Assembly: GCA_020002185.1 (NCBI GenBank)
Contig: CM034544.1
Span: 6,967,510 to 7,031,509 of the forward strand
Source: Paraescarpia echinospica
Lineage: Eukaryota > Annelida > Polychaeta > Sabellida > Siboglinidae
Reading direction: 5' to 3'
DNA length: 64,000 nucleotides
Shown: positions 10,997-23,870 of the stretch, piece by piece
Layout of the letters: each line of letters begins with the position of its first letter
Position numbering within the stretch: the first letter of the stretch is position 1
The notes under the pieces: generated by a model
Told to the model about the DNA's origin: nothing
What the model saw: the letters and a program-made list of their open reading frames with translations, nothing else
The model's database searches: none
Position numbers and translations under genes: made by a program

Positions 10997-13002
10997 TTGC
11001 CACTGAACATTCATCATGACCATGGGTATGCAAAGTTGCCATCGCAGTCCAGCACGCTTTCTCCGACTGACCCTGACCATGGCAGTTCTGTCACTGTAGA
11101 CGACCCTTCGGATGTCCCAGTATCACTATCGCCATCTTCAGACGATTCTGTCTGCAACAGTGAGAAGAGAAACATTGAAACGAGTGATGCAGAATATGCT
11201 GTAGCAGGTGACAGCGATATCACTAATGATGACTCAAGTGGTTCTTACACTAATGGGAAAGAGAGAAAGTTTGCCATTTGTGAGAAAAACATAATTTTAC
11301 TTTTCTGCACCTGCTAAAACACCAAACTGCAATAAACCACTTAGCCTAGCAGTTGGGACCACATAATGTGTTGATGGCCACTTGTTCATGTGGCACTCGC
11401 AACCCAAGATTGGTAACATTTATGAGAGTAACTTGTTGACACCAAGCATCCTCTTCCTAACTGGACATTCATTCACTGTGTACAATTTGGTCAACCTAAT
11501 GAACCTATGCGCCTTGTCATTCCGCCAGTGCTACAACATACAGCGGGCATACATACTGCCAGAGATAGAGGACATATGGACATGCCATTCAGAGGCCATC
11601 ATGTCAGCTCTGGTCAGACAAAGCGCGGTCGCATCAGGCGATGCAAGATATGACAATCCAGGACACAACATTTGGCATTTACATCATCATGGACACTGAC
11701 AGCCAACTCATCATTGCTCAAGAAACTTTTTCGGGTCACAGAGGTCAAGAACAGTTACTGGATGGAAGTGGAGGGCTTGAAACGCTGCTTAGACAACCTG
11801 ACTGACCATGGGGTGAAGATTATCACACTTGCCACTGACAGACATCCCAGCATTAGAAAGACTTTGTTAGAGGACTACCAAGAAATAAAGGTTGTTGTCT
11901 GCCCAGAAAGTTGAGGTTGTCCCTTCGATAGGCGCAATTGCCAACCACCTGTGGTATTGTACATCAGCTTGTGATGGTGATCCCCGCTTGATGAAGGAGA
12001 TGTGGATCTCGCTCCTCCATCACATCAGGAATTTCCATTCATGGACAGCGGGTGCAGAGTTGTACCGGTAGTGCAGTCATGCAACGTATACACAACAAGC
12101 AGTAAAAACAACACCATGACTCACTGAAGGTACAGAAGCCTTCATTGTCCAGTAGGCCTACTGTATGATATAGAGAGCGTTACGAAGTGCGTTAACACTG
12201 GTGAACTGGAGAGCTTACACGCCCTCTTCTTTCAAGTATGCACCCAACTTCAGCCGTCAAGGCATCATAGCCCGACTCCACTTGGCCACCATTGACCAAA
12301 ACACAAATACAAGGTAAGGCTTGTGATATCATTCATCAACAGTGTTGACATTTGATGTTACAAAATAATGTATATGTTGCTTGACAAAGCTGCACACTTT
12401 AGAAATCCAGCAGTGCATTAGCAAAAAAACTGAAATGGCTGATAAAATAATTCTAATTGAGGACATCTGTTTACTGTTACTTGAATTGTTTAATTATATA
12501 TAAATCGAATTGGAATGGTATGCTTTGGAATTGCTTATTGAAATATAAACTTATGCATATATAATATAATAAATATAAGCATCATTATATATAAATTATA
12601 TATATATATATGATTCAATAATAAATATTTGAATGTATTGTGGAATTCCCTGGAAGTTGAAATTGAAAATGATGGCAGAATTAGGAACCGATTAAAAAAT
12701 GACATTAGCCGTTTGATTTCAAGAGAGAGCATACAAGCAAGCTGTTTGGTTTACTGTGTGCATGTTACAGCTATAGCCAGCTATTCTTCAGATATTTCTA
12801 TTGTTATACTGATTTTATATTTATCATTTGTTCAATCGGCGGGTGAAAACAGCAGACAACAAGCTACGGTATCAGCTGCAGTATTCAAAGTCTGCTGAGT
12901 ATGTAGTGAAGAAAGTGATGGCGTCAAAGGACTACAGCTTCCGAGGAGAAATTCTAGAGGGCATTGCAGCTAGATGCACGAGACACCCAAAGCTGTGAAG
13001 TA
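10997..13002 (+). pseudogene. Transposase-like gene of the TTAA element, broken
   Basis: Conserved blocks appear in order: an acidic Ser-rich lead (11060-11240), ERKFAICEK (about 11262-11290), WHSQPKIGN followed by a long conserved segment (11391-11690), then TEVKNSYWMEVEGLKRCLD (about 11740-11795) and TDRHPSIRKTL (about 11836-11870). Next come IANHLWYCTSACDGDP (about 11937-11984) and a block ending LHLATIDQNTNT at a GTAAGG donor (12313). A last exon around 12845-12998 contains RYQLQYSKSAEYVVKK. This block order matches a large family of animal proteins that I associate with Kolobok-type elements. Stops and frameshifts near 11320, 11690 and 11912 prevent a full product. Confidence 0.65.
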
Positions 13003-14214
13003 TGCTCTAAGTTGCGACATCGAGTAAGGAGGTAACTCTAGCAGAGCATGCAGGCATCGAAAAACCAGCAAAAGAGGAGGCTGTGGCAAAGCAAAGAACC
13101 CGCTTTAAGGAAAACTAGTTGTATCCATATAAATTCGGTTTAGTGCCACCAAATTGATACGACATCCAATTTCAAATGACAATGGATTTATATGCTTAAA
13201 TTACATTGTTTGAACTTCACTGGCAGAAATAGAGAAACATTTTAGGCAAAGTGGATTCTCACTACTGTACAGGACCTCCTAAAGTAAGGAACATCCACTT
13301 GAAAGCTTGTATACTAGTTGTGGTATGCAATGTATTTTATTAGACACTATTCGATGTAGGGAACTTTGGGTATATGTAATTTACTGGAATAGTTTAACCA
13401 AGTCCAAACATGTTACTTATAGTGAGTTTTTTGCAACAGACTCTCAAACATCACACTGTGTGCTACAAACTAATGAAGCAGCAAAAGATTCAGCTACACG
13501 TTTTTTTTTTATATATTCATACTTCAATGTTAGTATTACATTTGACATTATCACAAAACAACATCTCAAAAAGTACTTAATAATAAAAAGAACACTTATA
13601 TAGTGCCATAAATCTAAATGAATCCATTTGGAGGCACTTGATAGATTTTGAAACTAGTACTACAAGCTTTGAATCTGTATCTTGAATAATAAGTACTTGT
13701 TTTCTTGACAGATGCCCCTAGTGTTGAAAGTTGAAACCCACAAATATGTAAAACTGGAACTGTAATGGAATATTTTGTATGTATTAATTTTTTTATCACA
13801 ATATTTGATCATAATGGTGGCCCATATCATCAATAAACATGTTACTTATTGATGTACTATGTGCACAGGACTGGCACAGACCCAAATTGTAATACAGTTA
13901 GATTAAAATGTGTCACAGTGTGAAGTGAATCAACTGAAAGAAACATTGAAAACTGGTGTGTGAATTTGACTAATGCCTTGGCAGTCTGCCATGTAGTCTT
14001 ATTTATTTGTGAATTTTTTCTCCATATGAATAAACTGTTAATATATTTCATGTTGGCTTCAGTATTACAAATCGAATTATGAACAGGGACATGCAAGACA
14101 CTACAGATCACATTGTTGTTCCAAAAATGGGATAAGAAGGCACCGAGTAATTCATTCTACCTTTTGGTCAATCTAATCTTACTTGTCCAGGGTTTTTATT
14201 TCCACTGTACACTC

Positions 14215-15063
14215 ACCTGTATAGTGCAATGTCCATAGCTGAAATTTTCATAAACCCCATTCGCTTCTGGATACAGTGCAGGCTGGTATAACATGTCTGT
14301 TGCCTTTTCCAAGTCTCTCCCTAGACCACAACATGAAGTGACGTTATGCGGCTAATCAAATCAATCGATATGTTCTGAAAGTTCATTTATTTGCATTAGT
14401 TGATAATAAACAACCGTTATCTTCTAATTATTAGTTATACTGGCAAAACTTTGTTTTATCAATATCGCATCATGAATTCAGTGAATTGGTTCATTTGTTT
14501 GTGAAGGACTGTAATAATTATGATTGTAAGACTACATTTCATGATGTGGTCTTGATAACACACACACATAATATATATATAACATTTTTATTATATTTTA
14601 GCTTTAATAGTTTATTAAGAAAATGAAAAAAAATGGTTTGATGAAAATCATAGACATAGTATTTTACGAAGATAGAATGAACCTGAACATTTGAGGTGGG
14701 AACAAGTATAATTGCTCTATTTAAGTTTGAAATAGTTATTGCTAGAATAATGATTCGATACCTGTTGAACTACGTAGTACTTACCTACTAGCTATTGGTC
14801 GAATCAACGAGTCTGCACGCAAATCATACAATGACAACAGACCGACTTCCAAGTTCCAACACCGCCCTGTTGGTGCAAACCGTTTCGAAGTCGTCACTCA
14901 TACTCATAGTCATAGTCGGTAATGCAGCTATCTTCCTACACCACAGCGACTCGATGTGCGTCGACATTGGGACGCAGTGTCCACACAAACACCATGCGAC
15001 ATTATTAAGTCGCGTAACGTCTTCGTCGTCGATAGACCAACTGTCACTGTCCGACTCCCACAA
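14215..15063 (-). pseudogene. P2X7 intracellular-domain-like gene inside the transposon, broken
   Basis: The first block (about 14874-15063) has an acidic Ser/Asp lead, then WCLCGHCVPM and ESLWCRKIAAL, then FETVCTNRAVLEL. This is the Cys spacing of the P2X7 receptor intracellular domain family, which is abundant in invertebrate repeats. After a one-base shift a related frame (LLSLYDLRADSLIRPIAS) runs to a GTAAGT donor near 14787. A further block near 14270-14360 reads HFMLWSRERLGKGNRHVIPAC, matching the family C-terminus apart from an upstream stop. Frameshift and stops show it is dead. An acidic minus frame at 15150-15473 may be its N-terminal exon. There is no channel domain, so it is not a P2X receptor. 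Confidence 0.6.
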
Positions 15064-15841
15064 CTGAACCTCACCCGGGGCCGGACATTATCGGACCGTG
15101 GATCGCACACTGTCAGTGTCACTGCCACTGGCACTGGGTAAAACCCGTATCACCCGTATGGCACAGGCCCTTTGCAGGCTTTGGCTTTGACTTTGTGTGT
15201 GTCAACCGTACCAACCGTAATTTCCGAGTGACAAGTCGAACTAGAGTCTTCATCTGTCGTATCGATTTTCTCCCAAAGTGATACGGAAGTTTTAAATATC
15301 ACTTTTAATAACTCGTCTCTACCAAAAACCTTCGACGTCTTTGTCAACAACAAAATAAAAATAGTCCCGGTATGCGCGCGCATCGAATATTCTGACCTTT
15401 GCTTTGAAAGCACCGCCCCCTTCTGGCAGCTAAAATCTTCGTTCGGGAAGTGCGACGTTAACAACGTTTTCATTGGTTATAAATCGTTGCCATTAAATTT
15501 CACCTTTTTATTTCGAACGCGTATACAAATTATTTGTTGACCTATAGAACACCTATCGTGTATAATACGGCACCATATCTTTGTTTTTGCACATAAATGT
15601 CTACTAATGAAGTAAACCAAAAAACCCCGAAATTTAACATGGATTAGATAGGAGTAAATCAAACCACTCGTTTGGAAGAAAGATGGCGATACGCAGTGCT
15701 CTATAGCGACGATTTAGGCATCGAACAAAATCGTTTTTTCAGTTTGTCTTATAAATGAGTACGTTTCTGTTACCATTAATGTATACTTATATAGTACATA
15801 TTTCAATATGTAGCATGAAACAGCTGCATTTCATTTCCCCT

Positions 15842-16784
15842 TTAATACAATGTCATTTTGACTATGCCTGTTGATCATGGTTCTCGGGTTTAACCAAGAA
15901 ATATAAAACTAGACTACAGTGTACCCAGAACAAGGTAATCCGTTTCCTTCTTAACGCACCAGCCAGAACCCACATTGGATCAACGGAGTTTAGACAGGTC
16001 AATCTGTTACCAGTGGATCTACGGGTTAAGCAACTAAAATTGAACCTTGTCTATAATATTGTCAATGACAGAGCACCGATTTATTTGTCCGATTCTGTCA
16101 ACGTACACGCAAGCAGCACGGTATAAATACAAGATCTAGTACTTTGTCTCTGCATGTGCCGTATGTTAAATCTTTCGGTCAAACTTCTTTTTACTACACA
16201 TGTATACAGACATGGAATGAATTGCCATATAACATACAAGGTGCTCAGAACAAGAACCAATTTAAACATTTAGTGAAACAGTTTTTGTTCAATTATCTTA
16301 ATGATCAGGAAGCCAGCTCATTTATTTACTTTTAATTCAATCTTATTTTTGAGGTACCTACCTGTATTTTATATTTGTTTATTTATAATATTTTTTTTAT
16401 TGATGATGCATCTTTTGTTAAGTGTTTAATTTTTGAAAACTTGTATTATGTATTTGTAGCACATGTGTCGGGTTTTTTTTTAAATGATTTATTAGTGCTT
16501 ATAATCAGGAGGTAATGTCTCTTCTTTCTTAATATCATAATTATGAATGTCTTTTGACATCTCAACAGTAACTATAGTATTTATTTATGATTGTTTTTTT
16601 TAGTATGTTATTTTGTCAAATTCTATTTATATCTGTGTCATGTATTTGTTTGTCTGTCCTAGGACCACAATGGAAACAAGTGCTTGCACTTTCTTGTGTC
16701 ATCCTTTATATTTAATGTACCCTGTATTTATATGTTATGTATGTACAAGCTTACATTTTATATTGAATAAAATCATCATCATCA
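15842..16784 (+). mobile_element. LINE fragment, part 2 (3' end)
   Basis: It continues the LINE of 8121-9025. LIQCHFDYAC lies directly after the TTAA. Next come CTQNKVIRFLLNAPARTHIG (about 15929-15988), LLPVDLRVKQLKLNLVYNI (about 16008-16062), a short broken stretch near 16115, and HVPYVKSFGQTSFYYT with TWNELPYNIQ (16150-16250). The frame ends at 16335. A 3' untranslated tail follows and terminates in ATCATCATCATCA at about 16784. This is the typical C-terminal half of a CR1/Jockey-group RT protein. Confidence 0.75.
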
Positions 16785-17460
16785 CGTCAGACGTTTTAAC
16801 GATGTTGGGTACAATTTTGTATGAAAGTTGAATCTACGTCATGTTTTGACGTCGTTTCGATGTCAGATTTTCACGTTGGCCCAATGTCATGTTTTGATGT
16901 CGTTTCGACGTCAGATTTCCACGTTGGCCCAATGTCAGGTTTCAGCGTTGCATAAACGTCATGTTTCGACGTTGAATCGATGTCGTGTTTCAACGTCGTA
17001 GCGATGTCGAAAACTTGTTGAATTTGAAAGTTGGATCGACGTCATGTATACATTGTTTCGACGTTGTAGCGGTATAGAAAACGGGTTGGATTTGATAGTT
17101 TGTCCAACGTTGGTTGCCCACGTCGTTTCGACATCTGGATTCAAAGCCGTAGCGATATTGAAAACTTGTTGAATTTGAAAGTTGGATCGACGTCATGTTT
17201 ATACGTTGTTTCAACGTCATGTTTCGACGTTGTAGTGGTGTAGAAAACGGGTTGGAGTTGATAGTTGGTCCAACGTCGTAGCGATGTTGAAAACGGGTTG
17301 GATTCACAAGTAGGACAACGGCATATGCTATTGTCCATGTTGTTTTAATTTCATTGCAATGTTGAAACTACAGTGAATAGTCGAAAGTAGGATGTCGTAT
17401 GCGCACTTTTTTCGACGTCAATTTTCAAAGTCGTTGCTATGTTGAACATGTCGTGTGTTT
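16785..17460. repeat. AACGT/TCGAC-rich degenerate tandem repeat
   Basis: Dozens of variants of TTTCGACGTTG, ATCGACGTCATG and GTAGCGATGTTGAAAAC recur with an irregular period. Two longer copies start near 17000 and 17148 (GTCGAAAACTTGTTGAATTTG...). The block starts immediately after the LINE 3' tail. Similar sequence is at 20510-20790, and a fragment (AAAAACGTTGTTTCAACG) is at about 8859-8876. It is non-coding. Confidence 0.75.
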
Positions 17461-19254
17461 GATTAACGTCATATTTAGAACATGCATATATATACACACA
17501 CTATATATATACCGTACTCGTTCTATTACGCGTAAAGTACGCTTAACAAATAATTGAGACATGGAAATATGTCAAATGTTGTATTCCAATAAGCGTACAG
17601 GGGTGTGCACCCATTGTCTTTGGTTCCTGAATACAGGAAACTCAGTAGACATGACTCACATACGAGCAACAAGATAAGAGTACACTATAAAAATCTAATA
17701 ATTTAGGTGGACCTTTTGATGTTGTTTCATCAAAGTTTTGAATCTAGTGTGATATTGGTAGAAATTAAAACACAATGATGGGTTCAACAGTTAAGGTTGG
17801 TATTGGGGTCACTGTCATGGGATGCTGCTAAAAAGGGGTGTACGCTAATTAGGGCATGCACGCTTAATAGAACGAATATGGTATATATAATAGTGTACGT
17901 TATCCCAAGTCATATAGTTCTTCAAATATGTTATTCAAATAGGAGCCCATTGCTTAAATCCAATTTTAACATAATTAAGAAATGCGTGTTTTGAGAACTA
18001 TGCAATTAGAAAATCAGGACCTTCTGATAAAGTAACATCATTTTATTTGACAAAGTACATCAATTCAAATGTCAAAAATCAACAGAAATTCTGTCAACGA
18101 CTGTGCAGATTCTCAAGCTACTGTGTTGTCTTTTGTCGTGCCGCCGCCACCATTTCTGTCTGGCGAGACCTAGAAGGAGAAATTATGAAAATGGGTAAAA
18201 CACCTGGAAATAATAAAGAAGGCACGCCTGAAACGTGGAATGAACACACTACAACTGATACCAGGCCTGGGGTAATAGTAATATGTAATAGTAACGATTA
18301 CAAGTATTGAAGCAATAGTAATATGTTGAGCAAAACTCAATGTAATCCCTAACTGCAATGGGTGTGAAAAACATCCTGATGCATCTGTACTACAAAATTG
18401 CAACAATGTAGGCAAGTAATGATCCGGTTTGGGGAGCCCCTACCTTCCCCTCAACCCTACAGAGTGCAAATATGTCTTATCGGTTCACACAAGCATTGAT
18501 ACAATAGCAGCCTTAAACGAACAGATAAGATCGAATATTCACTTAAGAATAAAAAAAAGTTATTATAATACACCGTTCATTTATATTCACCTTGGTATAT
18601 CGTAAGTCTGATTTATATCATAAAATAATTTGCTTTAATCACTTGAATGAGCGGCACCAAAGTCGTGTAGCCTTTGTTTTGCTTTGGTCTCGTACCCACG
18701 TGCGTTTATTTACTCACAACACTGATCTAGGTCAAGATGACGTCGGAATCGTGTTTCGAAATGAGCGATAAACCTCGCATGTTGTAACAAACCGGAACAT
18801 TTGTATCAAAAGTGCGCTAATATTGTATAACGTAAATATGCCTGGGATCACGTGGACTGATAAGTGACATAATTAACTCTCTGAGGTATCACATTTAGAC
18901 AACATACAAAAAAGTTATTGATAATTAAGAGGGCTGAAGCAACGCTCACAGTCACACCACTCATACTTGGTCAGTTTAAAATCGCTAAAAGCATGCAAAC
19001 TACATGATGACAAAGAATGCTGTTTAGTTTTGTCTGTTTTATGTACATTAACAAACAAAACAGTTAACCTAATAAAAACGGATGGTTACACTTACTTGCA
19101 AATATTTATTGATTACGTAGCAGTAGCAGTCTCTTCGCTTGTTCGCAAATTCAACGCCTCGCACTATGTGACGTCATTCGCAAGGCATGCTGGTATTGCA
19201 TAAAGCCAACATTAAACCATTAATCACGATAATTATACGGGAGTTTCTTTCTTT
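17461..19254. other. Intergenic, no gene recognised
   Basis: AT-rich with scattered short open frames and no recognisable motifs, repeats or RNA genes. Confidence 0.6.
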
Positions 19255-19575
19255 TATACAGGGGTCACATCTATGGCAGACAGATAGAACAAATCTGAAG
19301 ACAGAAAAAGACCTGGGCAGGGCACATCAGCAGGCTACGAGATAGCCGATGGACACTGGGTATAGCAACCTGTATGGAGACCTTACGAAGAAGGGAAACG
19401 ATCTAGAGGAAGACCGGCGAGACGGTGGAGAGACGAACTAAACGAGTACTGGAAGGGCACCATCTGGCAGAGGATAGCGCAAGACAGGTTGATCTGGAAA
19501 CGGCATGCTGAGGCCTTCGTCGAAATACGGGACACAACTGCTGCACGATGATGATGATGATTATGATGATGGTGG
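19255..19575 (+). mobile_element. RTE-like LINE 3' end
   Basis: The translation across frames shows WAGHISRLRDSRWTLGIA (about 19312-19365), then KTGETVERRTKR and a W...A.DRLIWKRHAEAFVE segment (to about 19525). It ends in GATGATGATGATGA (about 19548-19562). This is the usual C-terminus and simple-repeat tail of RTE-group elements. It is 5' truncated and frameshifted. Confidence 0.7.
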
Positions 19576-19893
19576 TGGTGGCAGCTAGAATTGTGCTGAT
19601 ACAAAAATTCTCAAAATGTTTTCCTACAACATTCCAGTAGCTTAATTAATTTGTATGTTTACTATCAATTAATTAAGGTACCTCTAATAACAATTACATA
19701 TATCTTTAAATCACTTTTATTCATGGATAATATGTGGCACTTTCATGCGATCAATGCCGATATTTTGCCATTTTGTTTATTACTGGAAACGGGTGGCGGG
19801 GAGAAAAAAGTCAATATATTAGGCCTAGTAAAATGTATTACCTTTGAATGTGCTCCAAGATAACTGGAGACCATTAAAATATATTGCATGACA

Positions 19894-19927
<34 letters not shown>

Positions 19928-20509
19928 ATATTATATATATATATATATATGTTGGTCAAAGACAAATCTAGACTACATTAATGTTCTTAATTGCTATGTC
20001 TGACCGGGGTGACACGTCATGATGCCGATATTTGTGTATTGCATGTATACTCCAATGACTTATTATTTAGTGTACATATATCATGAATATGTTACATTAC
20101 TAGGGCAGATTACATGCATAGGACTTATAACCGATAGATAAGACATATACGTGATACGTCAGATAAATGTCCCGCATACATGCCTGCCAATACAATATAA
20201 GAGTACCCGACATATGCAGCTTCGCATGAGCAGTGGGACATGAGCATACAGCTGGAGGTACTTGAACCTGAAATTCTCCTGAACTTATTTCAGAACTCGG
20301 AAGTTTGCAGTTGTGTGGATACCATTCTTCTAGGCAACATATACATGCTTGCACTAACGCTATACATGCTGCGTTAAATTATAATTACCGCGATGCGTTT
20401 CGGTGATTTAGGGCCGTGCGTAAACGGCATCCTCGCCACTCTTAGTTTATACTATGACGAAAGGTTACAGTTGGTACACTTGCAGTCATTATCCTGATCG
20501 GCGACTACT
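19576..20509. other. Intergenic with (AT)n tract
   Basis: A GGTGGTGG run at 19571-19582 is followed by AT-rich DNA with an (AT)n block at 19891-19950. No gene is seen. Confidence 0.6.
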
Positions 20510-20790
20510 TCAAAATGTCACATTTCCACGTCCGTATTTCGTTGATGACCAGACGTTGTAAAGACGTCGGGTTAGGTTGTCAACTTAATTTCAACGTTGT
20601 ATCAACGTCACACCACCCACGTCATTATAGCATCGATGGCAAGATGTTATAAACACGTTGATTTCATGACATGAATCGTGTTGGCTGGGCTGTCAACTTG
20701 ATTGCAACGTTGTACGGATGACACATTTCCACGTTCGTATTTCGTTGATGACCAGAAGTTGTAAAGACGTTGGGTTAGGTTGTCGACTTA
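20510..20790. repeat. AACGTTG repeat with direct duplication
   Basis: A roughly 70-bp segment (CACATTTCCACGT...GTATTTCGTTGATGACCAGA...GGGTTAGGTTGTC) is present at about 20518-20586 and again at 20719-20787. The intervening AACGTTG-type sequence is related to 16785-17460. Confidence 0.75.
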
Positions 20791-21417
20791 AAGGGAATAA
20801 AACATCTATTGCTCGAATTCATGTTATATTACATCCTGCTATCTATTTCCACGTCCACCAAGCCAAAAAAATCAAAAAAATCAATGAATTAAAAAATCCA
20901 CATTTTATGGTGTGCATCCGGACAATTTCGAATATGCATATTTTTGGCGCGCTTTTCGGGATGCCGAGATGTGACGTCACTTATGACTCAAATTCGCATC
21001 AGGCCGACCCTTTCCATGCATTCAGAGCATGTTTACAAGTATAGCTTTTGGGTCGAAACGAGCGTCAGAACGAGTTATTGTGCAATATTCCGACGTAATA
21101 CAAACACTAGTCACCATAGAGGAACAAGCAGTTATCTTACGGTTCCACATGAATCGAATTTTATTCAAAACAACGAATGCGAATGGGCCTACAAGTCGAC
21201 TAGGTTTCGCCGAGCTTGGGCTCGTTTTCAGAATAATATTATCAAATGCAACCAACGGGAGATAATCTACACCAATAAACATACATAGCAAACATATTAT
21301 TGTATCCAGCTACAGAAAGTAACGTGTATAATCTCATAATATCACTAGAATATCGATATATGAAGGAGTTGTACAATTTATCATAACAACTTAAATCAGT
21401 CAGAGTTTCCGTTGGTC
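20791..21417. other. Unassigned stretch starting at a TTAA
   Basis: TTAAAGGGAATAAAAC at about 20787-20802 resembles the terminus of the TTAA element at 9026, but I find no matching right end. Overlapping open frames at 20944-21291 on both strands show no known motif. It could be the edge of a truncated TTAA-type element. Confidence 0.3.
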
Positions 21418-21500
21418 CCACTAGCTCAGTGGATAGGCGCGTTGGTTACTTGTCATTTATTTTTATAATCGGGCGACGCCGGTTCAATCCTGACAGCATG
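21418..21500 (+). repeat. tRNA-like relic or SINE head
   Basis: An A-box-like TAGCTCAGTGGATAGGCGCGT and a B-box-like CGGTTCAATCCTG sit about 35 bases apart. The acceptor stems do not pair, so I do not call a functional tRNA. Confidence 0.5.
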
Positions 21501-21767
21501 CAAACCTTTGATTTTCTTTACACTTTTTTAATTTATGTTTTCACGAAGTAATATAAACAAAATCATTTTATACTACAATGCACTGTTTGTAAATAATTTT
21601 TATTTTTGTAGTAACTATTTATTCGCCACAAAAATGAAAATATGGTCATTATATAACGATGTTTCTCAATTTTATTTATCCAAACAAATATAATGTAATG
21701 GATATATAATTTATTCATTGTAAATATATTGTACGGTAATATATTGTAATTATATATGTGAAAACAG

Positions 21768-22944
<1,177 letters not shown>

Positions 22945-23070
22945 ACTGTCGCTCTGAAAATTTCTGTCCTTCTATATGGCGCGGAATCATGGACTACTAC
23001 CAATGCTCATCTCCCACAACTCGATGTATGCTATATGCAATGCCAAAGCAGTCTACTGCTCCATCCGTTA
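22945..23070 (+). mobile_element. LINE thumb-domain scrap
   Basis: One frame reads ISVLLYGAESWTTTNAHLPQ, followed by LDV and MQCQ, a well-known stretch C-terminal to the RT domain of RTE/Jockey-group LINEs. Only this scrap survives. Confidence 0.55.
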
Positions 23071-23189
23071 TTAACTAGATAACGGAGCCAGAAACCGTGA
23101 CGCCCCCTGAAGAGTAGCTGTCCTTTTATTTATTATGATAATTTGTTAAGTATGAATTGCTCTCCCCCTTGTTCCCTTCTGTAAAGAGT

Positions 23190-23870
23190 GAGGGTTAGGT
23201 ACAGTATAGCTGAACCACTCGATGTGTCTTCCTTCCAAAGTTTTCTGTCCATCGCTCCCTCTCTCCGTCTTTCATCGTCCCCTGACCTTCTCATGTCCCT
23301 CCTCACGCACCTCCTCCCATCTCAACTGTGGTTTTCCCCTTTTCCTGAGTCCTTTATGTTGTTCCGCCTCTGCTCTCGTTCCTATTTTTGTGGCATCCAA
23401 CCTTGCCAAGTGGCCTTCCCATCTCGCCCAGCTTCCCGGAAAACCTCCTCTTACGCTGCATTGCATTGCAACCTCTTTTCTCAAATCATATGTCCTTTTT
23501 CTATCTACCCTCTAGATACGACATTATTCTTCTAACCCAGTTGATCTCACAACATTGCAGCTTCTGTTGTTGTAGTTCTGTCAGTGCCTCTGTCTCCAGA
23601 CCATAATAGACATGCCGATGTAACACACACTCTCAGGACTTTCCCTTTCACTTTTTTCTAGATTTTTCTGTCCATCATGACAACCTCTACCTTTCTCCAA
23701 GTATTCGCTCATGCTTGTGTTCAACGTCACACCTCCACCTTTGAACGCCCATCCGCTGTAACCATTCCTCCAAGGTACACAAAGCCGCCCTCTTGCTTAA
23801 TTTCCTTTCCATCCAACATGATGTTAAATTCTTCTCCCACATCACATATGTGTACGTTATGTTTATAATT
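23190..23870 (-). mobile_element. LINE C-terminal fragment, minus strand
   Basis: Reading from about 23870 downward: LDGKEIKQEGGFVYLGGMVT (thumb), a WRKVEVVMMDRKI segment, then LRKEVAMQ, ARWEGHLARLDATKIGTRAE and LRKRGKPQLRWEEVR (to about 23290). It has several stops and frameshifts. Its 5' end lies directly against the 72-bp tandem array. Confidence 0.7.

Larger units (their letters stand above)
9026..15841. mobile_element. TTAA-flanked, Kolobok-like DNA transposon, 6.8 kb, decayed
   Basis: The left end AGGGGAAATGAAATG (9026-9040) is matched perfectly by the inverted right end (15827-15841). TTAA lies directly outside both ends (9022-9025 and 15842-15845), as expected for a TTAA target-site duplication. 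The element splits a LINE: joining the flanks once at TTAA makes the LINE reading continuous. Inside are a decayed plus-strand transposase-like gene (about 10997-13002) and a decayed minus-strand gene with a P2X7-C-terminal-like cysteine domain (about 14215-15063). TTAA duplications are typical of the Kolobok and piggyBac superfamilies. The internal protein and the AGGGG terminus favour Kolobok, which is inference from memory of the family. The other interior parts (9041-10990, 13003-14214, 15064-15826) hold no gene I can define. Confidence 0.8.

Noticed and set aside
14824..15063. P2X purinoceptor gene
   Set aside because: Only the intracellular cysteine-rich domain is present, broken, inside a transposon. 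No channel segment.
21418..21500. Functional tRNA gene
   Set aside because: A and B boxes are present, but the acceptor and anticodon stems do not pair. Treated as a relic.
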